Positions 8,664 through 18,010 are shown, counted from the stretch's first letter. The stretch is DNA of 64,000 bases from Marisalimonas sp016777705 (GCF_047717795.1 NZ_CP159808.1:248001-312000), one strand, 5' to 3'. Notes: a model not told the origin generated them from the letters alone. A program made the numbers and translations.

Positions 8664-9830
8664 ATGTCAGATATAGTCAATCCAATAGAATTAACTTCCG
8701 AGTTAATTCAATGTAAAAGTATCACACCAAAATCTGAGGGTTCTTTAGATATTATAATATCTTATTTAGAGCCATTAGGTTTTAATTGCGAAAAGATAGA
8801 TTTTGGTGAAGGAATTGAGAAAGTAGAAAATTTATATGCTAGATTTGGTACCATGGAACCTAACATTGCATTTGCTGGTCACGTGGATGTAGTACCAACT
8901 GGCGACATTAATAATTGGAGCATAAATCCTTTTGGTGGAGAAGTAAAAGAAGGTAAGGTTTGGGGCAGAGGCGCTGCTGACATGAAATCTGGTATTGCTG
9001 CATTTATCGCTGCTGTTTCAGATTTTTTAAAATATAATAAAAACCTCAAAGAATTTGGAAGTATTTCTTTTATCATCACAAGTGATGAAGAGGGTAAAGC
9101 CATTAATGGAACAAAAAAAGTAGTTGATTGGTTAAAAGGTAAATCTGAAATTATTAGTGGCTGTATTGTAGGAGAACCTACAAATGTCACTAGAATGGGT
9201 GATACGTTAAAAATTGGAAGAAGGGGAAGCTTCACGGGCTCATTAACAGTCACAGGCATACAAGGGCATGTAGGTTACCCTCATTTGGCAGAGAATCCAA
9301 TTAATTCACTTTTGAAAATGTTGGAACCTTTTTCTAAAATATATTTAGATGAAGGTACTAAAGACTTTCAACCCAGTTCCATAATGATTACCAGTATTGA
9401 TGTGAATAACGATGCTAGTAATGTAATTCCTGGAGAAGTCAAAGCCAAGTTTAATATCAGATTTAATACTTTGCATTCAGCTTCTTCACTAAAATCTATG
9501 TTAGAAAAGCAATTTAGTAATGTTACTTCAAATTATAAATTTGATTTTTTTTGTAATGCCGAGCCATTTCTTACAAATGATGATTTTTTAAAAACCACAC
9601 TGCAAAAGGCTATTCAAAAAGTAGTGAATATTAATCCAGAAAAATCCACATCAGGTGGAACGTCAGATGCAAGGTTTATCTCTAAAATTTGTCCAGTTAT
9701 TGAATTTGGTTTAGTTGGTAAAACAATGCATAAGATTGACGAGAATGTTGAAGTTAATGACATTATTAATTTAACAAAAATTTATAATCAATTTTTATTT
9801 AATTACTTTGGAGTGAAGTATTGTGATTAA
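8664..9830 (+). CDS. dapE: Succinyl-diaminopimelate desuccinylase
   Basis: An M20 metallopeptidase-family enzyme that removes succinate from N-succinyl-DAP, following dapD in the pathway. The 388 residues show the metal motifs GHVDVVP, WGRGAADMKSG and DEEG, then a GRRGSFTGSLTV start of the dimerisation domain and a late GGTSDARF. AAGGCGG precedes the ATG. The end overlaps the next gene by 8 bases. Confidence 0.95.
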   Translation: MSDIVNPIELTSELIQCKSITPKSEGSLDIIISYLEPLGFNCEKIDFGEGIEKVENLYARFGTMEPNIAFAGHVDVVPTGDINNWSINPFGGEVKEGKVWGRGAADMKSGIAAFIAAVSDFLKYNKNLKEFGSISFIITSDEEGKAINGTKKVVDWLKGKSEIISGCIVGEPTNVTRMGDTLKIGRRGSFTGSLTVTGIQGHVGYPHLAENPINSLLKMLEPFSKIYLDEGTKDFQPSSIMITSIDVNNDASNVIPGEVKAKFNIRFNTLHSASSLKSMLEKQFSNVTSNYKFDFFCNAEPFLTNDDFLKTTLQKAIQKVVNINPEKSTSGGTSDARFISKICPVIEFGLVGKTMHKIDENVEVNDIINLTKIYNQFLFNYFGVKYCD

Positions 9831-10404
9831 TCCCCCACCTAATCCAAATGTAATTAAAGATGGTATAGTTTCAGCCTTCAAATTTATGTCAAAGAAAAAT
9901 AATGTATCTAGTGTATTCAACTTAAATAGTAATGGTTTTTGGGATAGTTGTTGGACAGTTTTTTTAATAAATGCTGTCGTGTCTGCCCTGGCATCTTATG
10001 GTATTAAAGCAAATCTTGACGGTGATATTCAAAGTGGAATATTACCTAGACTTCTTTTAATTACTATAATTGATATTTGTCTATTTTCTATATTAGTTAA
10101 TGCAATATTTCAAAAAATTGGGAAGCCTGATGCTTTTTACAGATTTATAATTCCATTTAATTGGATACAATCCTTCCAAGCAATTGCAATGTTATCATTT
10201 GCAGTATTAGGATTGATATTTCCTCCTTCAGTATTTGTCTTTATTGGGATTGGAGTTGTTATTTGGGTGACTTTTTCTTTGTGGAGAGTTGGAAAAGAAG
10301 AGATTGGTTTGACTGGATGGGGAGCTACAGGAATGATTTTTCTATCAGTTTTTATTGAAGCAAGTCTAGGTATGTTGTCCAGATCTTTATCTATGACCTT
10401 TTAA
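9823..10404 (+). CDS. Membrane protein of unknown function
   Basis: A 193-residue protein starting with GTG inside the last codons of dapE. It has four or five hydrophobic segments (roughly residues 44-62, 75-95, 118-150 and 165-185) and the phrase WRVGKEEIGL before the last one, as in Yip1-like bacterial membrane proteins. I do not recognise a named family. Its position between dapE and truA and its 8-base overlap with dapE make it a real gene. It converges with truA, leaving 4 bases between the stops. Confidence 0.75.
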   Translation: MINPPPNPNVIKDGIVSAFKFMSKKNNVSSVFNLNSNGFWDSCWTVFLINAVVSALASYGIKANLDGDIQSGILPRLLLITIIDICLFSILVNAIFQKIGKPDAFYRFIIPFNWIQSFQAIAMLSFAVLGLIFPPSVFVFIGIGVVIWVTFSLWRVGKEEIGLTGWGATGMIFLSVFIEASLGMLSRSLSMTF

Positions 10405-10408
10405 ACAA

Positions 10409-11245
10409 TTATTTCTTTATTTCTGCGTCATATATCAAGGGCCAATTATTATTTAAGATATCATCTGGATAGTCTACCTTTTCTAAATACAAACCATCAG
10501 GTGGAGCTGTAGGACCTGCTAATCTTCTATCTTTACCTTTAAGTATCACGTCCATATCCGTGGGTTTCCAAGTTCCATCTCCTATTTTTAAAATTGTTCC
10601 TACTATAATCCTTACTTGACTATGTAAAAAACTTTTAGCTATCACACTAATGATAATCTCTTCACCTTTAGTGGAAAAGGTAACTTCGTCTAAAGTCCTA
10701 ATGGGTGACTTAGCTTGACATTTTATAGTTCTAAAACTTGTGAAGTCATGTTTGCCTATTAAGTATTTTATACCTTTTTGCATCAGATTCAGATCTAAAC
10801 TTTTTCTACAATGCCAAACTTTACCTTTATTAATTCCAGGAGGAGCGGCTCGACATAAAATTCTATACTTGTAGTAACGTTTAATTGCACTAAAGCGAGC
10901 ATTAAATTCTGCATTTACAGGTTTGGCTGAAATAACCCTAATACATGTATCTTTCAGTAGAGCATTAAAGGCAGAAATTATGTAAAAGGGATTTTTTGAT
11001 GTTAATCTATGATTTGACGGTAATTCTATATGAGCAACCTGACCTAATGCGTGCACTCCTGCATCGGTTCGTCCAGAGCCTTGAATATGAAATTCATTAT
11101 TAAAAATTTGTTTAGCAACTTTCTCAAGGCTTCCCTGTACAGATACCCCTATATCTTGTTTCTGCCAACCAACTAAACCATTACCATCATACTCTATCAA
11201 TAGAGCATACTTTACTGAGCTTTCAAATTCCAAATTTATCACCAA
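10409..11245 (-). CDS. truA: tRNA pseudouridine(38-40) synthase
   Basis: Makes pseudouridine at positions 38-40 of the tRNA anticodon arm. The catalytic-Asp motif GRTDAGVHALGQVAH sits near residue 58, with the usual YYKYRILCR and FTSFR motifs later. The frame starts at TTG 11245, immediately followed by GTG 11242; either is possible, and a start further in is conceivable because family members usually begin near KYALLIEYDG. It overlaps the fmt end by about 20 bases, so translation is coupled. Confidence 0.94.
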   Translation of the reverse strand: MVINLEFESSVKYALLIEYDGNGLVGWQKQDIGVSVQGSLEKVAKQIFNNEFHIQGSGRTDAGVHALGQVAHIELPSNHRLTSKNPFYIISAFNALLKDTCIRVISAKPVNAEFNARFSAIKRYYKYRILCRAAPPGINKGKVWHCRKSLDLNLMQKGIKYLIGKHDFTSFRTIKCQAKSPIRTLDEVTFSTKGEEIIISVIAKSFLHSQVRIIVGTILKIGDGTWKPTDMDVILKGKDRRLAGPTAPPDGLYLEKVDYPDDILNNNWPLIYDAEIKK

Positions 11246-12152
11246 CAGATAATTTTATACCGTTTAGATATGCTAAGGCAGAGATAATATTCTTTCCTGG
11301 TTTTTGAACTTCTAAAATTTCTAAAGTTGTATTGTTTCCGCAAGCTACAAAAATTTTTTTACCAATATTTAAAATTGTTCCAGGTGGTTGATCATGAACA
11401 TCATTATTACTCTGTGTTGTAATTATTTTAATTAAACCATTGGGCCCATTAGTAAAAGTGCCTGGAAAAGGATAAAATGCTCTGACCTTATTAGAAATTT
11501 CTAAAGCCGTTAAGTTCCAATCTATTTCAGACTCAATTTTTTTAATTTTATGAGCATATTTTATGCCTTCTATTTCCTGCTTTTGGGGTAACAAAATTCC
11601 TTTAGTATATTTATATAAAGCTTCTTCTAATAGTTGTGCAGTGAGATCAGATAACTTGTCATGCAGTGACTTTGAAGTGTCGTTATTTTCAATATTAATT
11701 TTTTTTGATAAAAGTATTGGCCCAGTATCCATTCCTTTTTCCATTATCATGATGCATGAGCCACTAGTTGTATCACCTGCCTCAATTGCCCTTTGAATTG
11801 GAGCGGCTCCTCTCCATCTGGGTAGGTTGCTAGCATGACCATTAACACAGCCAAATTTAGGTATTTTCAAATACTTTTCTGGTAGAATCAAACCATAAGC
11901 GACCACGACAACGACATCAGGTTTAAGTTTTTTATACTCCTCAAATACGTCATCACTTTTTAAAGTATGAGGTGTCATAGTCTTTAGGTTTAGTTTTTTA
12001 GCCGTTGATTGTATAGGTGATTCAATTGTCTTCATCCCCCTACCATTGGGACGAGGTGGTTGAGAATAAACAGCTAAAATATTATATCGAGCTGCAAGCA
12101 ATTTTAAACTTGGAACTGCAAAATCTGGAGTTCCCATAAAAATTAAATTCAA
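11223..12152 (-). CDS. fmt: Methionyl-tRNA formyltransferase
   Basis: Formylates initiator Met-tRNA using 10-formyl-tetrahydrofolate. The 309 residues begin with MNLIFMGTPDFAVPSL and include VVVVAYGLILP, the HASNLPRWRGAAPIQ catalytic region and a C-terminal tRNA-binding domain. It is encoded 15 bases after def, the enzyme that later removes the formyl group, and is followed by truA. This def-fmt-truA order is common in alphaproteobacteria. Confidence 0.96.
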   Translation of the reverse strand: MNLIFMGTPDFAVPSLKLLAARYNILAVYSQPPRPNGRGMKTIESPIQSTAKKLNLKTMTPHTLKSDDVFEEYKKLKPDVVVVVAYGLILPEKYLKIPKFGCVNGHASNLPRWRGAAPIQRAIEAGDTTSGSCIMIMEKGMDTGPILLSKKINIENNDTSKSLHDKLSDLTAQLLEEALYKYTKGILLPQKQEIEGIKYAHKIKKIESEIDWNLTALEISNKVRAFYPFPGTFTNGPNGLIKIITTQSNNDVHDQPPGTILNIGKKIFVACGNNTTLEILEVQKPGKNIISALAYLNGIKLSVGDKFGI

Positions 12153-12167
12153 TCATTCCTCATATTT

Positions 12168-12734
12168 TTAATCAGTTGAGTATTCTTTAATAGCTTTTTT
12201 TAATATCATCTCTCTTTTTAATCTAGATATATGATCAATAAAAAGAATACCATTTAGATGGTCAATTTCATGTTGAATACATGTTGCTAATAAACCATCA
12301 GCATTCAAAGTTACATTTTTTTTATTTTCGTCTGTATACTCTACTTTAAGTGATGCAGGTCTTTTTACGTTAGCGTTATAACCAGGTATAGACAAACAAC
12401 CTTCTTCTCTTTCATTGATCTTATCACCTAAACTTACTAACTTCGGGTTAATCATCTTAATTGGAGATGGTTTTATACCATTTTCTTTTAATTTTTTGTT
12501 ATACTCTTCTTCAGTTAAATTTTCAGTTTCAAAATCAACTTCACCACAATCCATTACAATTAATCTCTTATCAATTGCTATTTGTGTAGCAGCAAGGCCT
12601 ATACCATTTGCATCATACATTGTCTCTAACATATCATCTAGGAGTGATAAAATATTTTCATCAATGTCAATAACTGGTTTAGCTACAACTTTGAGAAATG
12701 GATTTGGTATTTTAATAATTTCCTTGATACTCAT
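12168..12734 (-). CDS. def: Peptide deformylase
   Basis: Removes the formyl group from nascent proteins; Fe2+ or Zn2+ enzyme. All three motifs are present in its 188 residues: GIGLAATQ, EGCLSIPG (metal Cys) and QHEIDHLNG (two metal His and catalytic Glu). Leads the def-fmt-truA operon, transcribed divergently from rmuC over a gap of about 90 AT-rich bases. Confidence 0.97.
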   Translation of the reverse strand: MSIKEIIKIPNPFLKVVAKPVIDIDENILSLLDDMLETMYDANGIGLAATQIAIDKRLIVMDCGEVDFETENLTEEEYNKKLKENGIKPSPIKMINPKLVSLGDKINEREEGCLSIPGYNANVKRPASLKVEYTDENKKNVTLNADGLLATCIQHEIDHLNGILFIDHISRLKREMILKKAIKEYSTD

Positions 12735-12823
12735 CTTTATACTAATCCTAATAATATATTATTTTATGCTAGTTAATTAATAATCAATTTGTATTATTAT
12801 ACTCATTTGTAAATGGAGTTAAA

Positions 12824-13867
12824 ATGGATTTCCAAAATTTATTAATATTCATTCTTTTTTTTATTATAATATCATTTGTAGTGTTTCTAATCTGTAAAAT
12901 ATATTTTGAAAATAAAAATAAGAACAATAATGAAATAAATATTTTACAAGACGAAAAAAGTCAAATTACAGAGTTGAAAGGTGCAGTTGCCCAGTTAAGT
13001 ATTTCCATAGAAGAAAGGCTAGGTAACATTGGTTCATCTATTGGCAATAGTTTAAATCAGCAAACTCAAAACACTCAAAAATCACTTACAGAAATGCATG
13101 AAAGATTAGCTGTCATTGATCGTGCACAAGAAAATATTCACTCGTTGTCAAATCAAGTGAATGATTTACAAAATATATTATCTAATAAACAATTAAGAGG
13201 TGCTTTTGGCGAAGTTCAACTGGAAAATATTGTAAGAGATGCCTTGCCTCAAAATGCATATCAGTTTCAGTATACACTAACGTCTAATAGTAGGGTTGAT
13301 TGTATAGTAAAAATGCCTGAACCACCTGGTCCTATTTGTATAGATTCGAAGTTTCCGTTGGAAGATTATAAAAAATTTGCGGGCACAACCAATGATCAGG
13401 AAAAAAAAGATTATCTAAGATTATTTCATAATGCTGTCCAAAAACATATAAAGGACATTGCAGAAAAATATATATTGCCAGGTGAAACTTCTGACTCGGC
13501 TATTATGTTTCTTCCTAGTGAATCAATTTATTCAGAAATTAATATAAGGTTTCCTAAGCTTGTTAATGAAAGTAGAAATAAGAAAGTTTATATGGCAGGT
13601 CCTGATAATTTAATGCTTTTACTGCATACTGTTAGAGCCATTTTAAGAGATGCTACTATGAGTCAAACAGCTGGTAAAATACAAATTGAAGTTGATAAAT
13701 TAACTAATGATTTAAATTTATTGGCAGATAGAATATTTAAATTAGATAAACATTTTGATTTAGCAAGAAAAGATCTAGACGACATAAAAATTTCTCATAG
13801 AAAAATTGAGAATAGAGGCAACTTAATTACTTCAATAGACATAGACGAAAAGAAAAAGATTAATTAA
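12824..13867 (+). CDS. rmuC: DNA recombination protein RmuC
   Basis: RmuC limits rearrangements such as inversions at short repeats; a nuclease-like role is proposed. The 347 residues start with a membrane helix (about 5-24), continue with a coiled coil (about 45-125) and then the RmuC domain with LRGAFGEVQLENIV, CIDSKFPLEDY and FLPSESIY. It is somewhat shorter than E. coli RmuC, mainly in the tails. It converges with recR. Confidence 0.92.
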   Translation: MDFQNLLIFILFFIIISFVVFLICKIYFENKNKNNNEINILQDEKSQITELKGAVAQLSISIEERLGNIGSSIGNSLNQQTQNTQKSLTEMHERLAVIDRAQENIHSLSNQVNDLQNILSNKQLRGAFGEVQLENIVRDALPQNAYQFQYTLTSNSRVDCIVKMPEPPGPICIDSKFPLEDYKKFAGTTNDQEKKDYLRLFHNAVQKHIKDIAEKYILPGETSDSAIMFLPSESIYSEINIRFPKLVNESRNKKVYMAGPDNLMLLLHTVRAILRDATMSQTAGKIQIEVDKLTNDLNLLADRIFKLDKHFDLARKDLDDIKISHRKIENRGNLITSIDIDEKKKIN

Positions 13868-13877
13868 CTCTATGACA

Positions 13878-14474
13878 CTATTGTAAAATATTTCTAGCCT
13901 TTAACGCTTGTGCGATTGTTCCGTCGTCAAGGAAATCTAGTTCTCCTCCTATAGGAACACCATGAGCTAATCTAGTAACCTTAATATTAAATTTCTCAAG
14001 TCTTTCAGCTATGTAATGAGCTGTAGTTTGTCCATCTAAGGTGGCTGATATTGCTATAATCACCTCAGTATATTTCTGAACTTCTAATCTTCTTTCTAAT
14101 GAAGCGATGTTTAATTGCTCTGGATTTATGCCATCTATTGCAGATAAAACACCACCTAAAATATGATACTTTCCGTTATATACGTTTGACCTTTCCAACG
14201 CCCAAAGATCAGCAACAGTTTCAACTACACAAACTAAGCTATTGTTTCTTGAAGAATTACTGCATATTTCACATATATCTTTTTGATCTAAGTTTCCACA
14301 CTCTATACATTTTTTTATTTTATCTGCAACTTCGGTCATATCTTGAATAAGAGGTAAAAATAACTTTTCTCTATCTTTTAATAAATGTAATACGGCTCTT
14401 CGGGATGAACGCGGTCCTAATCCAGGAAGTTTTGATATTTTTTTAATTAATTGCTCAAGAATTTGTTCAGACAT
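13878..14474 (-). CDS. recR: Recombination protein RecR
   Basis: Acts with RecF and RecO to load RecA on gapped DNA. The 198 residues have an N-terminal helix-hairpin-helix (KLPGLGPRSSRRAVLHLL), a four-Cys zinc finger (CIECGNL...CEIC) and a Toprim domain with VVETVADLWALE. It starts 16 bases after dnaX stops. The ybaB/ebfC gene that normally lies between dnaX and recR is absent. Confidence 0.95.
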   Translation of the reverse strand: MSEQILEQLIKKISKLPGLGPRSSRRAVLHLLKDREKLFLPLIQDMTEVADKIKKCIECGNLDQKDICEICSNSSRNNSLVCVVETVADLWALERSNVYNGKYHILGGVLSAIDGINPEQLNIASLERRLEVQKYTEVIIAISATLDGQTTAHYIAERLEKFNIKVTRLAHGVPIGGELDFLDDGTIAQALKARNILQ

Positions 14475-14490
14475 TTTAATTTTCTAATTT

Positions 14491-16167
14491 TTAATTATTA
14501 TCTTTAATAGAACTTATTTTAGCCTCAGGGAAATATTTAAATATTTCTGCAACGTCTTTATGTGATTTTATTTTCTCTTTAGCCTCGTCTAATTCAATAG
14601 CTTGTTTCTCTACAATTGTCTTCTCGCCTTCTTCTTCAGATGATAAAACTGACCATTTTTCTTTAGTGATTTGTTCTAAAGCTAATGATAATTTTTTTAA
14701 AATCTGAATATCGGTATTTATGTTTAGCCTTAATTTAATCAAACCAACATCATAGGAAATTAAATGTGCGTTATTTATTATTTGAGCGTGTAGGAGCGCC
14801 TCTTTATTCTCTAACAATAAATCTAGCATTTCTGAAAAGTTTTTTGGGCTCTTAGATTCTTTTAACTCATCTTTAGAATTTTTTATTACGTCTGGTTCTA
14901 AAATTATTTTATCTATCTGATTTTCATTAGAAACATTTAGAATTTGTTGGGTGTTTAACATTTCTTTATTTTGAGGTTTTTCTGTAGTTTTTGATTGAAC
15001 AGTTGTTTCAAGGGTATTTTTTTTGTTTGATAATTCATCTAAAAGAGCAGCGGGGTCTGGTAGTATAGACGCAAAGCATAACTTAATGATAGTCATGGAT
15101 CCAGATTGCTCTTCATTTGGAGCATATTTTAATTCTTCAATACTTTTAATTAAAATTTGCCAAGCTTTAACTAGTTTAGGAAGACCAAATGATGAAATAT
15201 TCAAAATATCTTTTTGGATTGTTTCTGGAAGGCTAGCATCAACTTTGATAACGTTTAATTTAGAAGCTAAGTGACATACTTCTAACAAGTTGGAAATGAT
15301 TTGAATTGGTTGAATGCCATTATGTATAATTTCACTATAAAGTTTCAAAGCTTTATCACAGTTATTAGAAAGGCAAAGCTCGATCAGCTCTATATTTTTT
15401 TCATAACCATTTAAGCCTAACATGTTTAACACAACTTCGTCTTTTACATCATCTTGGCAAAGAGATGCTGCTTGATCCAACAATGACAAAGCGTCTCTAA
15501 CGGAGCCTTCGCTAGCTTTGCATATCTGGAACAGAGAATCATTTTCAAATTTAATATTTTCAGATTCACAAATTTTACTTAAATGAGTTCTTAAGGTATC
15601 TATGTCAACTCTTTGAAGATCAAATCTTTGGCATCTAGATATTATTGTAGCAGGTATTTTCTTTATCTCGGTCGTTGCAAAAATAAATTTAACATTTTCT
15701 GGTGGTTCTTCTAATGTTTTCAATAAGGCATTAAACGCAGCATTAGATAACATGTGAACTTCATCTATTATGTAAACTTTGAAACGAGCATTATTTGGTG
15801 AATACATTACTGCGTCAATAATTTCTCTTATACCATCCACGCCAGTTCTACTCGCTGCATCAACTTCAATAACATCAAGGAAGTTTCCTTTATTAATAGA
15901 TTTGCACGGAGAACAATTATTACAAATTTGAAAAGTAGGCTCGGTATTATTTCCATTACCTACACAATTCAATGCTTTGGCAATAATTCTAGCCGTAGTA
16001 GTTTTGCCAACCCCCCTTATGCCGGTTAAAAGGAAAGCATGAGCCAGTCTACCTTTATTAAGTGAGTTGTTGAATGTTTTAACAAGTGTGTCTTGTCCTA
16101 TTAACTCATTGAAATCATTAGGCCTGTATTTGCGGGCTAAAACTCTATAATTTTTTTGTTCAGTAAT
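14491..16167 (-). CDS. dnaX: DNA polymerase III subunits gamma/tau
   Basis: Clamp-loader ATPase. A naive start at the TTG at 15970-15972 would cut off the Walker A motif, but the frame continues upstream with YRVLARKYRP, a GQDTLV segment and the P-loop GIRGVGKTTTAR. The frame opens after a TAA at 16192-16194 and holds no ATG, GTG or TTG before ALNCVG. The most family-like start is ATT at 16165-16167, giving MTEQKNYRVLARKYRP and 558 residues; ATC at 16174-16176 is the alternative. Zinc-ligand cysteines and the DEVHM Walker B motif are present. An A8 tract (15017-15024) lies near residue 383. Exact start not proven. Confidence 0.9.
   Translation of the reverse strand: MTEQKNYRVLARKYRPNDFNELIGQDTLVKTFNNSLNKGRLAHAFLLTGIRGVGKTTTARIIAKALNCVGNGNNTEPTFQICNNCSPCKSINKGNFLDVIEVDAASRTGVDGIREIIDAVMYSPNNARFKVYIIDEVHMLSNAAFNALLKTLEEPPENVKFIFATTEIKKIPATIISRCQRFDLQRVDIDTLRTHLSKICESENIKFENDSLFQICKASEGSVRDALSLLDQAASLCQDDVKDEVVLNMLGLNGYEKNIELIELCLSNNCDKALKLYSEIIHNGIQPIQIISNLLEVCHLASKLNVIKVDASLPETIQKDILNISSFGLPKLVKAWQILIKSIEELKYAPNEEQSGSMTIIKLCFASILPDPAALLDELSNKKNTLETTVQSKTTEKPQNKEMLNTQQILNVSNENQIDKIILEPDVIKNSKDELKESKSPKNFSEMLDLLLENKEALLHAQIINNAHLISYDVGLIKLRLNINTDIQILKKLSLALEQITKEKWSVLSSEEEGEKTIVEKQAIELDEAKEKIKSHKDVAEIFKYFPEAKISSIKDNN
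15010..15024 (-). promoter_or_regulatory. Candidate frameshift or slippage site in dnaX (gamma production)
   Basis: The coding strand reads AAC AAA AAA AAT ACC CTT GAA. Slipping by one base (-1, or one extra A in the mRNA) gives AAA TAC CCT TGA, a stop three codons on. The product would be about 386 of 558 residues, cut at the end of domain III, very like the gamma/tau ratio in E. coli. Programmed slippage in dnaX is known in E. coli (ribosomal) and Thermus (transcriptional); here it is inferred. Confidence 0.5.
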
Positions 16168-16204
16168 ATTATTGATTTCTAATCTCGTTTTTTAAAATAA
16201 AAAA

Positions 16205-16296
16205 ACGAAGGGCCTCACAACCCGCTATCATTGTTACGGCTGCTTCCTTTCGGACCTGACCGGATTAGCAAGAATTACGTCCATGCGACCCTCCAA
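16205..16296 (-). ncRNA. ffs: Signal recognition particle RNA (4.5S, small type)
   Basis: The minus strand contains the SRP RNA core: GGTCAGGTCCGAAAGGAAGCAGCC with its GGAA-type tetraloop region and the symmetric and asymmetric internal loops that bind Ffh. The outer ends (GGAGGGTC and GGCCCTTC) pair. A T7 run just after it (16195-16204 region) serves as terminator. It lies immediately upstream of dnaX, the usual proteobacterial placement. Ends are approximate. Confidence 0.92.
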
Positions 16297-16343
16297 TAAT
16301 ATGTATGTTATAAATCTAAATAATATGCAAGAAATTACATAAA

Positions 16344-17201
16344 TTATGTTTTATTTTTTTTGGCTCTAGGATACGTTCCTAGGATTTTTGTAGAATTTGG
16401 TTCAGTGTAAAAGTACATTTCTTCAAGTGCATTTTGCATTGATGCAGTTTCTGGGTGTCCTTCAGCGTCAACATAAAACCTTGCAGCGTTCATTTCTTTC
16501 CCGCCAATATAACTCTCAAGTTTCGTAAGATTTATACCGTTAGTAGCAAAGCCACCTAATACCTTATATAAAGCAGCAGGAACAGACCTTACCTCAAAAA
16601 TTATTGTTGTAACAGATTTTGTGTTGTCAACTGATGGCATTATAGGTTCTCTACCCATTATTAAAAACCTAGTTGTATTATGTGTAGCATCTTCAATGTT
16701 ACTTTTTAAAATCTTTAAATTATAAATTTTAGAAGCCATATCTGACGCTATGGCTGCAATTGTTGGGTCATCAGTTCTAGAGATCTCTTCAGCAGCTCCA
16801 GCAGTATCTATGTGTTGGACGGGTAATAAATTATTATCAGAAATAAATTTTCTACATTGAGCAAGACCTTGAGCATGGCTCTTCACACTTTTGATATCTT
16901 TTAAATCAGAGTTCTGTAAACCTAGCAATTGATGATTAACTCTTTGGAAATGCTCGCCAATAATAAATAAACCACTATCAGGTATTAAATGATGTATGTC
17001 AGCAACTCTTCCAGCCAATGAATTTTCAACTGGGACCATCGAATAATCTGATAAACTCTTCTTTGTTGCATTTAACATATCTTCAAATGAATTACATGGT
17101 AACGTTTTTGCTCCTGGAAAATAAGCTTCACAAGCCATATTTGAATATGCTCCTGGCATACCCTGAAAGGCAATAACTAAGTTACTCTTGTTTTTATTCA
17201 T
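16344..17201 (-). CDS. pheA: Prephenate dehydratase
   Basis: Converts prephenate to phenylpyruvate for phenylalanine synthesis. The 285 residues start with a periplasmic-binding-like catalytic domain (AFQGMPGAYSNMACEAYFP; MVPVENSLAGRV; the TRFLIMG motif with its catalytic Thr) and end with an ACT domain (TKLESYIGG) for feedback by phenylalanine. No chorismate mutase domain is fused. It lies 50 bases after kdsB on the same strand, a typical alphaproteobacterial pairing. Confidence 0.95.
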   Translation of the reverse strand: MNKNKSNLVIAFQGMPGAYSNMACEAYFPGAKTLPCNSFEDMLNATKKSLSDYSMVPVENSLAGRVADIHHLIPDSGLFIIGEHFQRVNHQLLGLQNSDLKDIKSVKSHAQGLAQCRKFISDNNLLPVQHIDTAGAAEEISRTDDPTIAAIASDMASKIYNLKILKSNIEDATHNTTRFLIMGREPIMPSVDNTKSVTTIIFEVRSVPAALYKVLGGFATNGINLTKLESYIGGKEMNAARFYVDAEGHPETASMQNALEEMYFYTEPNSTKILGTYPRAKKNKT

Positions 17202-17251
17202 TATAATTCTCTATTTATTATTATTAGTCTAATGTCTTTTTAACTAAATAG

Positions 17252-18010
17252 TTAAGATAAGTCTTGGAAAAACTTTGTAGCTTTTTTTAAGTCTAATTCT
17301 GTATCTACTCCAATTGGGTGATCGGACGTTATAATAGCGTCAATAATGATACCTGCTTCAAGAGCTCGAAGTTGTTCTAGTTTTTCTGATTTTTCTAAGG
17401 GTGAAGGCTTTAGGTTAACAAATCTTTTTAATATTTTTCTTTTCCAAGCATAGATCCCAACATGGTGCCATATATTGGTTTCACCATAAGGGATACAAGC
17501 TCTGCTAAAATACATGGCCCTACCAATGTCGTCCACTACAGGATTATCTTTTGCAAAAGCTATTGCTGCTTTAACTACGGACTTATCTTCATACTCTTCT
17601 GGACTTGCCTTAACTACTACTGTTGCAATTTCTTTTAATGGATTATCTATAGTAGTTGCTAACTTCTTAATTAAATTTCCTGATATATTTGGAAGATCAC
17701 CTTGTAGATGAATAATATTTTGATATTTTTGATCTGGGTCAAATTTTTCAAGAGCCTCAAAGATTCTATCTGACCCACTCTCATGTTTATTTGAGGTCAT
17801 TAAAGTCAAGCCTCCGTGATCATTTACGACATTTGCAATTAATTCATTGTCGGTTGCAACAAGAATAGGCACATCAAGTTTAGAACTTTTTGCGCAATTA
17901 TATGCATGAATGATTAGTGGGGTTCCATTAATTTTCAAGAGAGGTTTATTAGGTAATCTTGAGGAACCTATTCTAGCAGGAATAATAATAATAGTATTAG
18001 AAAAATCCAA
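17252..18010 (-). CDS. kdsB: 3-deoxy-manno-octulosonate cytidylyltransferase
   Basis: Activates Kdo with CTP for the lipopolysaccharide inner core, so the cell has a Kdo-containing outer membrane. The 252 residues begin IIIPARIGSSRLPNKPL (nucleotide-binding loop) and contain HLQGDLPNI, the CMP-Kdo-type YFSRACIPYG and GIYAWKRKIL. It is divergent from the cytochrome c gene, with pheA downstream. Confidence 0.96.
   Translation of the reverse strand: MDFSNTIIIIPARIGSSRLPNKPLLKINGTPLIIHAYNCAKSSKLDVPILVATDNELIANVVNDHGGLTLMTSNKHESGSDRIFEALEKFDPDQKYQNIIHLQGDLPNISGNLIKKLATTIDNPLKEIATVVVKASPEEYEDKSVVKAAIAFAKDNPVVDDIGRAMYFSRACIPYGETNIWHHVGIYAWKRKILKRFVNLKPSPLEKSEKLEQLRALEAGIIIDAIITSDHPIGVDTELDLKKATKFFQDLS

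Noticed and set aside
8879..9259. 126-codon minus-strand frame inside dapE
   Set aside because: Antisense shadow of a conserved enzyme; composition reflects the reverse of dapE codons.
15973..16167. dnaX as a pseudogene lacking its Walker A motif
   Set aside because: The N-terminal ATPase segment is present and in frame upstream; only the start codon is non-standard.
16205..16296. Protein-coding frame across the ffs region
   Set aside because: The sequence is the conserved SRP RNA core, not codons.
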